From: Faecalimonas sp.
Lineage (GTDB): Bacteria; Bacillota; Clostridia; Lachnospirales; Lachnospiraceae
DNA length: 29,765 bases
Assembly: GCA_020024645.1 (NCBI GenBank)
Contig: JAHHTN010000019.1
Coordinates: forward strand, 1-29,765
Reading direction: 5' to 3'
The notes under the pieces were generated by a model. That model was given only the letters and a program-made list of their open reading frames with translations. It made no database searches and was not told the origin of the DNA. Below, piece after piece: positions 1-7,235 of the stretch (position 1 is the stretch's first letter; every line of letters begins with the position of its first letter). Made by a program: the position numbers and the translations under genes.

Positions 1-72
1 TGCGACAGCCATATTAGAATATCATATCTTTCTCTCTTTGTCAACAACTTTTTTTCATTTTTTGAAATTTGT

Positions 73-92
73 TTTTGAAAGTTGTTTCAAAA
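73..92. repeat. Small perfect inverted repeat next to tRNA-Ser 3' end
   Basis: TTTTGAAA (73-80) and TTTCAAAA (85-92) form an 8-bp stem around a GTTG loop, immediately after the tRNA-Ser 3' end in its direction of transcription. It may help to end or process the tRNA transcript. It is AT-rich and has no uninterrupted U-tract after it on the minus strand, so it is not a convincing intrinsic terminator. The rest of bases 1-72 is T-rich and shows nothing else I can name. Confidence 0.35.
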
Positions 93-93
93 G

Positions 94-181
94 CGGAGAA
101 AGAGGGATTTGAACCCTCGCGCCGGTTACCCGACCTATACCCTTAGCAGGGGCACCTCTTCAGCCTCTTGAGTATTTCTCC
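94..181 (-). tRNA. tRNA-Ser (anticodon GCU)
   Basis: Read on the minus strand, the 5' acceptor arm GGAGAAA (181-175) pairs with TTTCTCC near the 3' end. The anticodon stem TGCCC/GGGTA encloses the seven-base loop CTGCTAA, giving anticodon GCU, which reads serine AGC/AGU codons. A long variable arm follows, as expected for class II tRNAs such as tRNA-Ser, and the T-arm is GAGGG-TTCAAAT-CCCTC. The discriminator base is G at 94. The 3' CCA is not encoded (the next bases are CTT), so it must be added by CCA nucleotidyltransferase. A consensus promoter lies about 50 bases upstream. Confidence 0.96.
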
Positions 182-230
182 TGAAGTTTTTTTCAATATG
201 ATAGCATCTGTCATTCACAGTGCATGATTG

Positions 231-259
231 ATTATACTAAAGGTTTTATAACTTGTCAA
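231..259 (-). promoter_or_regulatory. Consensus vegetative promoter for tRNA-Ser
   Basis: On the minus strand there is a TTGACA -35 box (259-254), exactly 17 bases of spacer, and a TATAAT -10 box (236-231). Both hexamers match the housekeeping sigma consensus perfectly. Transcription would start near 224, giving a 5' leader of about 40 bases ahead of the tRNA at 181. A perfect promoter fits a stable-RNA gene. Confidence 0.88.
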
Positions 260-288
260 TATTTTTTTGCATATTTTTTATTTCTGTT

Positions 289-999
289 TTATTCTTTCCT
301 TTCAACCACTTCTGCAATACGTTTTCTTACTTCATTTGCTATTTCAGTCGTTTTCATATCTTTATATTCTTCATATAACATAGGTTTTAAAAAATGTACT
401 TCTACATTGACAATTTTAATTGAATTTGTATCAAATGGTTTAAAGGAATTTACAAGAGCAACTGGTACAATTGGACATTTTGCTTTTGTCGCCGCTTTGA
501 AACTTCCTCCTTTAAAATCTAGTAACTTATTTCCTAACTTTGAACGAGTCCCCTCTGCAAAAATCAAATAATTCCGTCCCATTTCCACTTCTTTTGATAC
601 CGAAGCAATTACTCTCATAGATTGTCTTACATCGTTTCTATCAATTAGGTATGCTTTCATACATGCAAATACTTGTTTTAGAAATTGAACATTTTCCACT
701 TCTTTTTTAGCTACGACAGAAAAAGGAACTGTGCATCCCTCTACAATAGCAAGTACATCATACATTCCTTGATGATTTGGATAAAATATAAATCCATTTT
801 CTTTTGGAATATTTTCTTTTCCATATACATCAATATGCACATTTCCACCTTTGTTAGCACGAAAAACAATATATCTTAACATATCATATCTTTTCTGTTC
901 CGAATATTTTTCTACATGTGAAGCATAGTAGCAAAGTTTACACCACATATACGGAACAAATATAATATTTCTAAATACCATTAGTAAAATTCTTTTCAT
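289..999 (-). CDS. plsC: 1-acyl-sn-glycerol-3-phosphate acyltransferase (PlsC family)
   Basis: Predicted to move an acyl chain onto lysophosphatidic acid to make phosphatidic acid, the second acylation in membrane phospholipid synthesis, at the inner face of the membrane. The 236-residue protein has a hydrophobic N-terminus (residues 4-20), the catalytic HX4D motif (H76 to D81, within NHQGMYD), the glycerol-phosphate-binding EGTRS motif (149-153) and a later PIVPVAL strand, all in the usual order and spacing for this family. The length is normal. The ATG at 999 is preceded by GAAGG inside the end of the fumarase beta gene and starts five bases after that gene's stop, so it is the third gene of that unit. 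The family is clear; the exact acyl acceptor cannot be read from sequence. Confidence 0.9.
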   Translation of the reverse strand: MKRILLMVFRNIIFVPYMWCKLCYYASHVEKYSEQKRYDMLRYIVFRANKGGNVHIDVYGKENIPKENGFIFYPNHQGMYDVLAIVEGCTVPFSVVAKKEVENVQFLKQVFACMKAYLIDRNDVRQSMRVIASVSKEVEMGRNYLIFAEGTRSKLGNKLLDFKGGSFKAATKAKCPIVPVALVNSFKPFDTNSIKIVNVEVHFLKPMLYEEYKDMKTTEIANEVRKRIAEVVERKE

Positions 1000-1004
1000 T
1001 TTGT

Positions 1005-1556
1005 TTAACCTTCTTTATATTCTTCTATTGCTGTTTCATATAAATTATTTCCCTGACTATCAATTACAACTATAACAGGAAAATTTTCAACTTCTAATCT
1101 TCTAATTGCCTCTGTCCCCAAATCATCATATGCAACTACCTCAGATTTTTTTATACATTTTGATAATAATGCACCCGCTCCACCTACTGCTGCAAAATAT
1201 ATGCCTTCATTTCTTATAATCGAATTTATTACTTCTTGACTTCTCTTTCCTTTACCTATCATTCCCGATAATCCCAAATCCATCAATCTCGGAGCATATT
1301 TGTCCATTCTACTTGCAGTTGTTGGACCTGCTGAACCAATTACTTTTCCTTCTCGTGCTGGAGATGGACCCATATAATAAATAATTTTATTTTCTATGTC
1401 TATTGGTAACTTTTCATTTCTATCTAAAGTTTCATTCATTCTTTTATGAGCAGCATCTCTCGCTGTGTAAATTTCACCTGTTAAATAAATATAATCTCCT
1501 GATTTTAATTCTCGAATAATTTCTTTTTGAATTGGTATATGTATTTGTTTTTCCAT
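1005..1556 (-). CDS. fumB: Fumarate hydratase class I, beta subunit
   Basis: This is the C-terminal half of a class I iron-sulfur hydro-lyase, here made as a separate 183-residue subunit. With the alpha subunit it should convert fumarate and malate reversibly in the cytoplasm. The family signature GPTTASRMD (77-85) and the GMIGKGKR segment (98-105) near the active site are present, along with the DAAH segment (34-37). The start at 1556 is two bases beyond the alpha stop and is preceded by GGGAGG, so the two subunits are translated together. L(+)-tartrate dehydratase uses the same two-subunit fold and is the main alternative. The symbol denotes a split class I beta subunit, not the E. coli single-chain FumB. 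Confidence 0.87.
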   Translation of the reverse strand: MEKQIHIPIQKEIIRELKSGDYIYLTGEIYTARDAAHKRMNETLDRNEKLPIDIENKIIYYMGPSPAREGKVIGSAGPTTASRMDKYAPRLMDLGLSGMIGKGKRSQEVINSIIRNEGIYFAAVGGAGALLSKCIKKSEVVAYDDLGTEAIRRLEVENFPVIVVIDSQGNNLYETAIEEYKEG

Positions 1557-1558
1557 TA

Positions 1559-2404
1559 TTATACCTCCCGAATAATATGCCTATTCACGTGACAGCAAAT
1601 ATTTACTGCTACTGGTAGTCCTGCAATATGAGTTGGATACGTATTAATATGAACTGCAAGTGCTGTAGATGTTCCGCCAAGCCCTCCTGGTCCTATTCCA
1701 AGTTGATTAATTTTTTTAAGCATTTCTTTTTCCAACTCTTTTACATATGAAATTTCAGAATGAGCTCCCGTTTCCCTTGTAAGTGCCTCTTTTGCCATCA
1801 GTGCACACTTTTCAAATGTACCTCCTATACCAACACCAACAACCATTGGAGGACAGGCATTTGGACCTGCATCTTTTACTGCAGTTAATATAGCATTCTT
1901 TACCCCTTCTAAACTATCTGCTGGTTTAAGCATAAATACACGACTCATATTTTCACTTCCAAAGCCTTTAGGAGCTACTTTTATCTTTATCTTACTTCCC
2001 TCCACTATTTTAGAATAAATAACTGCAGGCGTATTATCTTTTGTATTTTCACGGATAATAGGATCATTCACAACCGATTTTCTTAAAAATCCTTCTGTAT
2101 ATCCTTGACGAACTCCTTCATTTACGGCCTCTTCTAATTGTCCTCCAACAAAATGAACATCTTGTCCTATTTCTAAAAAAATAACTGCCATTCCTGTATC
2201 TTGACAAATGGGAATCATTTCTTCGCCTGCTATTTTTAAGTTTTCCTGTAATTGTTCTAAAATTTGCTTTCCCAAAGGTGAACATTCCGTATTTTTCGCT
2301 TTTTCCATTGCACAAATCATATCTGATGACAAAAAGTGATTTGCTTCTATACACATTTCTTTAATTTGTTCTGTAATTTCATTTACATTTATCGTGCGTA
2401 TCAT
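1559..2404 (-). CDS. fumA: Fumarate hydratase class I, alpha subunit
   Basis: The 281-residue N-terminal subunit of a split class I fumarase, which carries the oxygen-sensitive [4Fe-4S] cluster. Three cysteine sites fit the cluster ligands: C67 in ICQDTGMA, C184 in NACPPMVVG and C270/C271 in ICCHVNRH near the C-terminus. The glycine-rich GPGGLGGTS segment (238-246) is also typical. Length and order match two-subunit fumarases of anaerobes. It is the first gene of the fumA-fumB-plsC unit and starts divergently from the gene at 2579. Its ATG at 2404 has AGGAG about nine bases upstream. The tartrate dehydratase alpha subunit is the alternative call. Confidence 0.88.
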   Translation of the reverse strand: MIRTINVNEITEQIKEMCIEANHFLSSDMICAMEKAKNTECSPLGKQILEQLQENLKIAGEEMIPICQDTGMAVIFLEIGQDVHFVGGQLEEAVNEGVRQGYTEGFLRKSVVNDPIIRENTKDNTPAVIYSKIVEGSKIKIKVAPKGFGSENMSRVFMLKPADSLEGVKNAILTAVKDAGPNACPPMVVGVGIGGTFEKCALMAKEALTRETGAHSEISYVKELEKEMLKKINQLGIGPGGLGGTSTALAVHINTYPTHIAGLPVAVNICCHVNRHIIREV

Positions 2405-2441
2405 ACCATTATTCTCCTACCTTTTTTTCTATTTAATGTTA

Positions 2442-2450
2442 ATGATAGCA
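2442..2450 (-). promoter_or_regulatory. Candidate extended -10 promoter of the fumarase unit
   Basis: On the minus strand the bases read TGC-TATCAT, an extended -10 element (TGn plus a five-of-six match to TATAAT), about 38 bases before the fumA start. No good -35 box is visible at 17 bases, which is tolerated by extended -10 promoters. A near-identical word occurs ahead of mglB and tRNA-Ser. Confidence 0.45.
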
Positions 2451-2578
2451 TATGTTTTTCAAATAGAAAAGGCACTTCCTTTTTTCAAAGAAAATAATTT
2501 GCTTCTATTCTTTATCCCATGATAAAATTTATTTAATATATTTATATATTACTTTTCATTTACAAAGGAGATTATTTT

Positions 2579-3019
2579 ATGACAACAACTATTGATATGC
2601 AGGCATTAAAAAACGATGCTGTAGAAATTTTCAATTCAGGATTTGCCTGTTCTGAATCTATTATTTATGCAATTAAGAAACATTTTGATTTAGATTTATC
2701 AGACGATGCTATTGCAATGAGTTCTGGTTTTCCATGGGGACTTGGTGGTGGCGGATGTATTTGTGGTGCACTTGCTGGTGGAACAATGTGTCTTGGCTAT
2801 TTTTTTGGAAGACGAACACCAAATGATCCCTCGATACAAAAATGTTTTCGTTTAACAGATGAATTACATGACTTTTTTAAACGAAACTGCGGAGGGACTT
2901 GCTGCAGAATTTTAACTAAACAATTAGAAAAAAATTCTCCCGAACGCAAAGCACAGTGTACACGATTTGTTTCGGATACAGTTCAAAAAACTGCTGAAAT
3001 TATATTAAGAGAATTATAA
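2579..3019 (+). CDS. C_GCAxxG_C_C family cysteine-rich protein
   Basis: A 146-residue soluble protein of the C_GCAxxG_C_C family, whose function is not firmly known; a redox or metal-binding role is usually assumed. The signature is visible: C24 in FACSES, the glycine-rich GGGGCICGALAGG with C60 and C62, C104 with a C108-C109 pair in NCGGTCC, and C127. There is no signal peptide or membrane segment. AAAGGAG lies shortly before the ATG. It is the only clear gene left of the origin on the plus strand, divergent from the fumarase unit and convergent with the mgl unit, so it is transcribed head-on to the replication fork. The neighbouring iron-sulfur fumarase may only be a coincidence. Confidence 0.82.
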   Translation: MTTTIDMQALKNDAVEIFNSGFACSESIIYAIKKHFDLDLSDDAIAMSSGFPWGLGGGGCICGALAGGTMCLGYFFGRRTPNDPSIQKCFRLTDELHDFFKRNCGGTCCRILTKQLEKNSPERKAQCTRFVSDTVQKTAEIILREL

Positions 3020-3031
3020 ACGATTTTAAAA

Positions 3032-3058
3032 GACGTAGTGAAACAAAATCACTACGTC
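3032..3058. terminator. Bidirectional terminator between convergent genes
   Basis: GACGTAGTGA (3032-3041) and TCACTACGTC (3049-3058) form a perfect 10-bp stem with a seven-base loop. It sits between the ends of the plus-strand cysteine-rich gene (3019) and the minus-strand mgl unit (3064). On the minus strand the stem is followed by TTTTAAAA. On the plus strand the tail is CTTAATTATTTA, so it is a stronger terminator for the mgl side. Confidence 0.8.
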
Positions 3059-3063
3059 CTTAA

Positions 3064-3321
3064 TTATTTATTATTCTCATTCTCTTTATTTTTTTCTTGA
3101 TCATAATCAGCTTTACTTATCTTATAACCTCTTACCAAACTAAACACTACTAATCCTATTCCAATAATTACAAAAGCAACCATTGCTACTAATAATGCAA
3201 TCTGTTCTAAGCCAGCACTGTCTGATATTCCTTTAAAGATACTATATGCCATATAAAGAATGTAAAATCCGGCTAGCCCATATATTGCTAGCCTTCCTTT
3301 TTCTCTTGCTTTATCGCTCAT
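3064..3321 (-). CDS. Small two-helix membrane protein at the end of the mgl operon
   Basis: An 85-residue protein that I do not recognise. It has a short basic N-terminus (SDKAREKGR), a first hydrophobic helix at about 11-30, a second at about 41-64, and a charged C-terminal tail rich in K, E and N. This suggests an inner-membrane hairpin with both ends probably in the cytoplasm. It starts eight bases after the mglC stop with a GGAGAAG ribosome site, and the terminator comes right after it, so it belongs to the mgl transcript. It could be an accessory or stability factor for the importer, but no sequence motif proves that. Confidence 0.75.
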   Translation of the reverse strand: MSDKAREKGRLAIYGLAGFYILYMAYSIFKGISDSAGLEQIALLVAMVAFVIIGIGLVVFSLVRGYKISKADYDQEKNKENENNK

Positions 3322-3329
3322 AACTTCTC

Positions 3330-4400
3330 CTATTTACGAACAAGGTATTTTCTCATATCGATTGCACATGCAACTAAAATGATTAAACCTTTAATTACAT
3401 ATTGTAAGTTTTGGTTGATTGATAGGAAGTTTAATGCTACGAAAATAATACGAAGGATGAATACACCCATTACAACACCGCGAATTTTACCAGTACCACC
3501 TACAAAGGATACACCACCAATAACACAGGCTGCGATAGCATCACATTCATAGTTAAGACCTGTATTTGCTTGGTTAGAACCAATACGTGCAGCTTCAATG
3601 AAACCTGTTATGGCATACATTGCACCTGCTAATGTATGTACTAAAATAATTGTTTTTGCAACATTTACACCTGATACATTTGCAGCTTCCTGATTTGAAC
3701 CAACTGCAAACATATTTTTACCAAATGAAGTTTTATTCCAAATAAACCACATTAACACAACAATAATGCAAGCATACCAAACATAATTTGGAATTGGTAC
3801 TCCATCAATTTTCAATACACTACCTGTTACAAAATCTTTAAATGATTGATCTAATCCTGATAATGGCTGTCCATTATTTCCATTTAACATAATGTACATT
3901 AATAAGACACCATATACAATTAACTGTGTTGCTAACGTAACAATAAATGGATGTAATTTAAAGTGTGCTACGAAGAAACCATTTACTACACCGACAATCG
4001 CACCAACCAATACTACAATTAAAATAACAAGTGGAATTGGTAATACTGGTAAACTTGGGAAAATTTTTGTTGGATAATCAACAGCTTGTAATAAAGATGC
4101 TGAAATACATGCTGTAAGACCAACTACACGACCTGCTGAAAGGTCAGTACCTGTAAGTACGATACATCCTGCAATACCAACAGCAATTGGAATATTTGCT
4201 GCAGAAAGCGAAATAATATTTACAATAGATGATGTACTAATAAATTTAGGGTTTTGTACTGCAGTATAAATAACTGCAACAATGATTAAGAAATATAATG
4301 CATTATTTAATGCAAATTCCTTCCAATATGTTTTTTTATCTCTACTGTCTAAGGCTTTGTAACTTGCCTGACGTTCTTTTATATTCGCAACTAATCTCAT
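3330..4400 (-). CDS. mglC: Galactose/methyl-galactoside ABC transporter permease MglC
   Basis: The membrane channel subunit of a sugar importer of the RbsC/MglC (BPD_transp_2) family. The 356 residues include a 30-residue cytoplasmic N-terminus and then many hydrophobic helices. Typical segments are IPIAVGIAGCIVLTGTDLS with AGRVVG in the first third, GAIVGVVNGFFVAHFKLHPFI in the middle, and NYECDAIAACVIGGVSFVGG near the end, which is the coupling region that contacts the ATPase. The length is slightly above E. coli MglC because of the N-terminal extension. The ATG at 4400 has AGGAGGAG in the 15-base gap after mglA. Confidence 0.92.
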   Translation of the reverse strand: MRLVANIKERQASYKALDSRDKKTYWKEFALNNALYFLIIVAVIYTAVQNPKFISTSSIVNIISLSAANIPIAVGIAGCIVLTGTDLSAGRVVGLTACISASLLQAVDYPTKIFPSLPVLPIPLVILIVVLVGAIVGVVNGFFVAHFKLHPFIVTLATQLIVYGVLLMYIMLNGNNGQPLSGLDQSFKDFVTGSVLKIDGVPIPNYVWYACIIVVLMWFIWNKTSFGKNMFAVGSNQEAANVSGVNVAKTIILVHTLAGAMYAITGFIEAARIGSNQANTGLNYECDAIAACVIGGVSFVGGTGKIRGVVMGVFILRIIFVALNFLSINQNLQYVIKGLIILVACAIDMRKYLVRK

Positions 4401-4415
4401 AAAAATGCTCCTCCT

Positions 4416-5915
4416 CTATACAAATTTTGCCGCAAGGGTCATAATTTCTTCCTGTGTTGTATCTTTTGCATCAACCTCTCCTGCAAGACGTCCACCTGAC
4501 ATAACAAGAATTCTGTCACAAATTCCAAGTAATTCTGGCATTTCTGAAGAAACCACTATAACAACTTTTCCTTTATTTGCTAAATCAAGTATTAACTGAT
4601 AAATTTCATATTTAGCGCCAACATCAATACCACGTGTTGGTTCATCTAAAAGAAGTACTTCTGGTTCTGTCAAAAGCCATCTCCCAAGAATAACTTTTTG
4701 CTGATTACCACCTGATAAAGAACGAATTTTTGTTTCTTGTGTAGGTGTTTTTGTATGCATTGCATCGATAGACCACTGTGTATCTTTTTTCATTGATTTT
4801 TCACTTAAATACAAACCAGCTTTCTTATGTTTTTTCAAACTTGAAATAACTGTATTTTCACGAATACTTAAAATTCCAAAAATACCTGTTGCACGTCTTT
4901 CTTCTGTTAATAATGCAAAACCATTTTTAATAGATTCACGCGAATTACGATTCTTTACTACTTTACCATCTAACTTAATTGTACCTGAATGTCTTGTAGC
5001 AATACCAAAAATATTTTCTAAAGTTTCTGTACGTCCACTTCCATCCAATCCTGCAAGACCAACAATTTCTCCTTTTCTTACATTAAAGGAAACATCTTTC
5101 AACGAAGAATATTGCGCAGTTAATCCTTGTACTTCTAATGCTACTTCTCCTGGTTTATTTGTTTTTGGTGGAAACTGATTTGTTAACTCACGACCTACCA
5201 TTAATCTAATAATATCGTCCATAGATAATTCATCAGCTGGTTTTGTTGCAACCCATGTACCATCACGCATAACAGTAATTTCATCAGAAATTCTTTTGAT
5301 TTCTGCCATTTTATGAGAAATATAAATAATACCTACTCCACGATCTCTTAACATATTGATGATTTTAAATAAGTGTTCTACTTCTTCTTCTGTAAGTGAT
5401 GAAGTAGGTTCATCAAATACAATTACTTTTGAATTGAATGAAACAGCTTTTGCAATTTCAACCATTTGTCTTTGAGAAACTGGCATAGTACTCATAACTC
5501 TTTTTGGATCTACATCAATTTCCAATTCTTTAAATACATCCATTGTATCTTGGTAAATTTTCTTTTCATTTACCATTACTCCTGCAACTTTTGGATAACG
5601 TCCAAGCCAAATATTATCCATTACATTACGTTTTAATGCTTGATTCAATTCTTGGTGAACCATTGCAACACCATTTTCCAATGCTTCTTTAGAATTTTTA
5701 AAATCTACTTCTTTTCCTTCTAATTTAATTGTTCCGCCATCTTTCTTATACATTCCAAACAGACATTTCATCAGCGTAGATTTTCCTGCACCATTTTCAC
5801 CCATAAGGGCATGTACTGTTCCTCTCTTTACAGTTAAGGAAACATCATCAAGTGCCTTAACACCTGGAAATTCTTTACTGATATGACTCATCTGCAAAAG
5901 AACATCATTTGCCAT
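4416..5915 (-). CDS. mglA: Galactose/methyl-galactoside ABC transporter ATP-binding protein MglA
   Basis: A double ABC ATPase (499 residues) that powers sugar import with MglC and MglB. The first cassette has Walker A GENGAGKST (39-47), a degenerate signature around PVSQRQMVE (145-153) and Walker B VIVFDEP (164-170). The second has an altered Walker A, GLDGSGRTE (289-297), a good LSGGNQQ signature (400-406) and Walker B LLLDEP (421-426). This asymmetry, with one good and one degenerate site per half, is the rule in the MglA/RbsA/XylG family. It lies downstream of mglB across a 92-base gap holding a hairpin, and 15 bases ahead of mglC. Confidence 0.94.
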   Translation of the reverse strand: MANDVLLQMSHISKEFPGVKALDDVSLTVKRGTVHALMGENGAGKSTLMKCLFGMYKKDGGTIKLEGKEVDFKNSKEALENGVAMVHQELNQALKRNVMDNIWLGRYPKVAGVMVNEKKIYQDTMDVFKELEIDVDPKRVMSTMPVSQRQMVEIAKAVSFNSKVIVFDEPTSSLTEEEVEHLFKIINMLRDRGVGIIYISHKMAEIKRISDEITVMRDGTWVATKPADELSMDDIIRLMVGRELTNQFPPKTNKPGEVALEVQGLTAQYSSLKDVSFNVRKGEIVGLAGLDGSGRTETLENIFGIATRHSGTIKLDGKVVKNRNSRESIKNGFALLTEERRATGIFGILSIRENTVISSLKKHKKAGLYLSEKSMKKDTQWSIDAMHTKTPTQETKIRSLSGGNQQKVILGRWLLTEPEVLLLDEPTRGIDVGAKYEIYQLILDLANKGKVVIVVSSEMPELLGICDRILVMSGGRLAGEVDAKDTTQEEIMTLAAKFV

Positions 5916-5948
5916 GACTATTCCTCCATTCTCTTAGATTTAGACTTT

Positions 5949-5985
5949 AAGAAAGCAGCCGTCAACTTTTGGCAGCTGCTTTCTT
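5949..5985 (-). terminator. Intercistronic hairpin between mglB and mglA
   Basis: AAGAAAGCAGC (5949-5959) pairs with GCTGCTTTCTT (5975-5985) over 11 bp, with a 15-base loop. Read on the minus strand it follows the mglB stop, and its distal arm ends in CTTTCTT before AAAGTC. The U-rich run is short and inside the stem, so it probably acts as a partial terminator or an mRNA 3'-end stabiliser, letting the binding protein be made in excess over the ATPase and permease. Confidence 0.65.
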
Positions 5986-6007
5986 ATGTTTTATTTTACA
6001 GTCCCGA

Positions 6008-7132
6008 TTATTTACCTTCACCTGTATAAATTCCATAAGGAATATAAATTTTTGTTTTAACTTCTTTAGATTTGTTATATGAATCTGTTCCGTCCATTAA
6101 ATCTTTTCCTTCAGATGCATTCTTTGTTAAATCTGCGATACATTTAGCCATACCTTCTGCATCTTGTTTAATTGTACCAACCATTTTTCCGTCAGCAATT
6201 AATTTCTTAGCTGCATCTGTAGCATCTACACCAAATACAGGGATTGTTTTAGCTGCATCACCTTTGTTCCAACCTTTATCATTTAATGCTGCTACAACAC
6301 CTTCTGCCATACCGTCATTATTACAAATAACAAGTTCGATCATGTTTTTGTTACCTTCATTGTACTGTGAAAGATTTGTTGTCATGTAGTTGTTAGCTGC
6401 ACCAGCACTCCAGTTACCATCTTGGTCTACTTGATATTTATCTTTGTTAGATGAATCGAAGAACTGTAATTCAGGTTTTCCTGCTTCAACTAATTTCTTG
6501 TTAGCATCTTCTACACCATACTGTGTACGGTAGATTGCTTCAACATTTCCCAACTGTCCCATGAACATTGCGTAAGAAATTTTTCCATCTTTGTTAAGGT
6601 CTACTTTGTCAAAATTTTTAACTAAGTAATCACCAATCATTTCACCTTGCATATGACCTGCTTCTGGAGCATCTGTTCCAACGAATGCACATTTATCATA
6701 TGTTTTAAGTACTGCACCTTCTTTTCCTTTTGGATCTTCTACTGCACGGTTGAAGAAGATTACAGGTACATCTGCTGCTTTTGCTTTTTCAATAATCTGT
6801 GTAGAAGCATCATTTGAACCTGATGTTACGATATTTACAACTAATAAGTTTGTTCCTGACTGAATTGCTGTATCAATCTGTTCATTCTGTGTTGTCTGGT
6901 TACTATTTCCATCATAATCCTGATAATCAACACCCATTTCATCTAATTGTTTATCAAGTGCTGTACGAACTGAAGAAATGTAAGTATCAGCATATGTGTA
7001 ATAGAATACACCTACTTTTAAATCTGATTTTTTGTCTCCATCTTTTTTTCCGTCACTAGATGAACCACATCCAACAAGTGTTGCTGCTACCATTGCTACG
7101 CAAAGAACAGCTGCTAATAGTTTCTTTTTCAT
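6008..7132 (-). CDS. mglB: Galactose/glucose-binding lipoprotein MglB
   Basis: The substrate-binding protein of the importer, a 374-residue lipoprotein held on the outside of the membrane. It starts with a signal peptide (residues 1-21) ending in the lipobox LVGC, with C22 as the lipid-modified residue, followed by a G/S/D/K-rich linker. The domain is of the periplasmic-binding type 4 kind. Two features point to galactose/glucose: DLNKDGKIS (178-186), which matches the EF-hand-like calcium loop of E. coli MglB, and the late segments NNDGMAEG (271-278) and IPVFGVDATDAA. The substrate is therefore better supported than for most such proteins. It has its own promoter and begins the mglBAC unit. 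Confidence 0.93.
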   Translation of the reverse strand: MKKKLLAAVLCVAMVAATLVGCGSSSDGKKDGDKKSDLKVGVFYYTYADTYISSVRTALDKQLDEMGVDYQDYDGNSNQTTQNEQIDTAIQSGTNLLVVNIVTSGSNDASTQIIEKAKAADVPVIFFNRAVEDPKGKEGAVLKTYDKCAFVGTDAPEAGHMQGEMIGDYLVKNFDKVDLNKDGKISYAMFMGQLGNVEAIYRTQYGVEDANKKLVEAGKPELQFFDSSNKDKYQVDQDGNWSAGAANNYMTTNLSQYNEGNKNMIELVICNNDGMAEGVVAALNDKGWNKGDAAKTIPVFGVDATDAAKKLIADGKMVGTIKQDAEGMAKCIADLTKNASEGKDLMDGTDSYNKSKEVKTKIYIPYGIYTGEGK

Positions 7133-7168
7133 GATTGTTTCCTCCCTTTGCTAATCATCGATGAACTT

Positions 7169-7177
7169 ATTATAGCA
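7169..7177 (-). promoter_or_regulatory. Extended -10 promoter of mglB
   Basis: On the minus strand the bases read TGC-TATAAT, a perfect extended -10 element 37 bases before the mglB start, with a GGGAGG ribosome site following. The -35 region at 17 bases spacing does not match consensus, which is common where an activator is required. This would suit control by the adjacent AraC-type response regulator. I found no convincing cre site near it. Confidence 0.65.
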
Positions 7178-7235
7178 TATCCTTCTATAAATTTATATTA
7201 AATTATTTACTCTTTTTGTATGATTTTTTACACTT

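Noticed and set aside
224..571. 115-codon plus-strand open frame antisense to plsC
   Set aside because: It is a shadow of plsC, starts within the tRNA-Ser promoter and has no ribosome site.
7133..7235. Catabolite control (cre) site ahead of mglB
   Set aside because: No stretch matched the cre consensus well enough on either strand.
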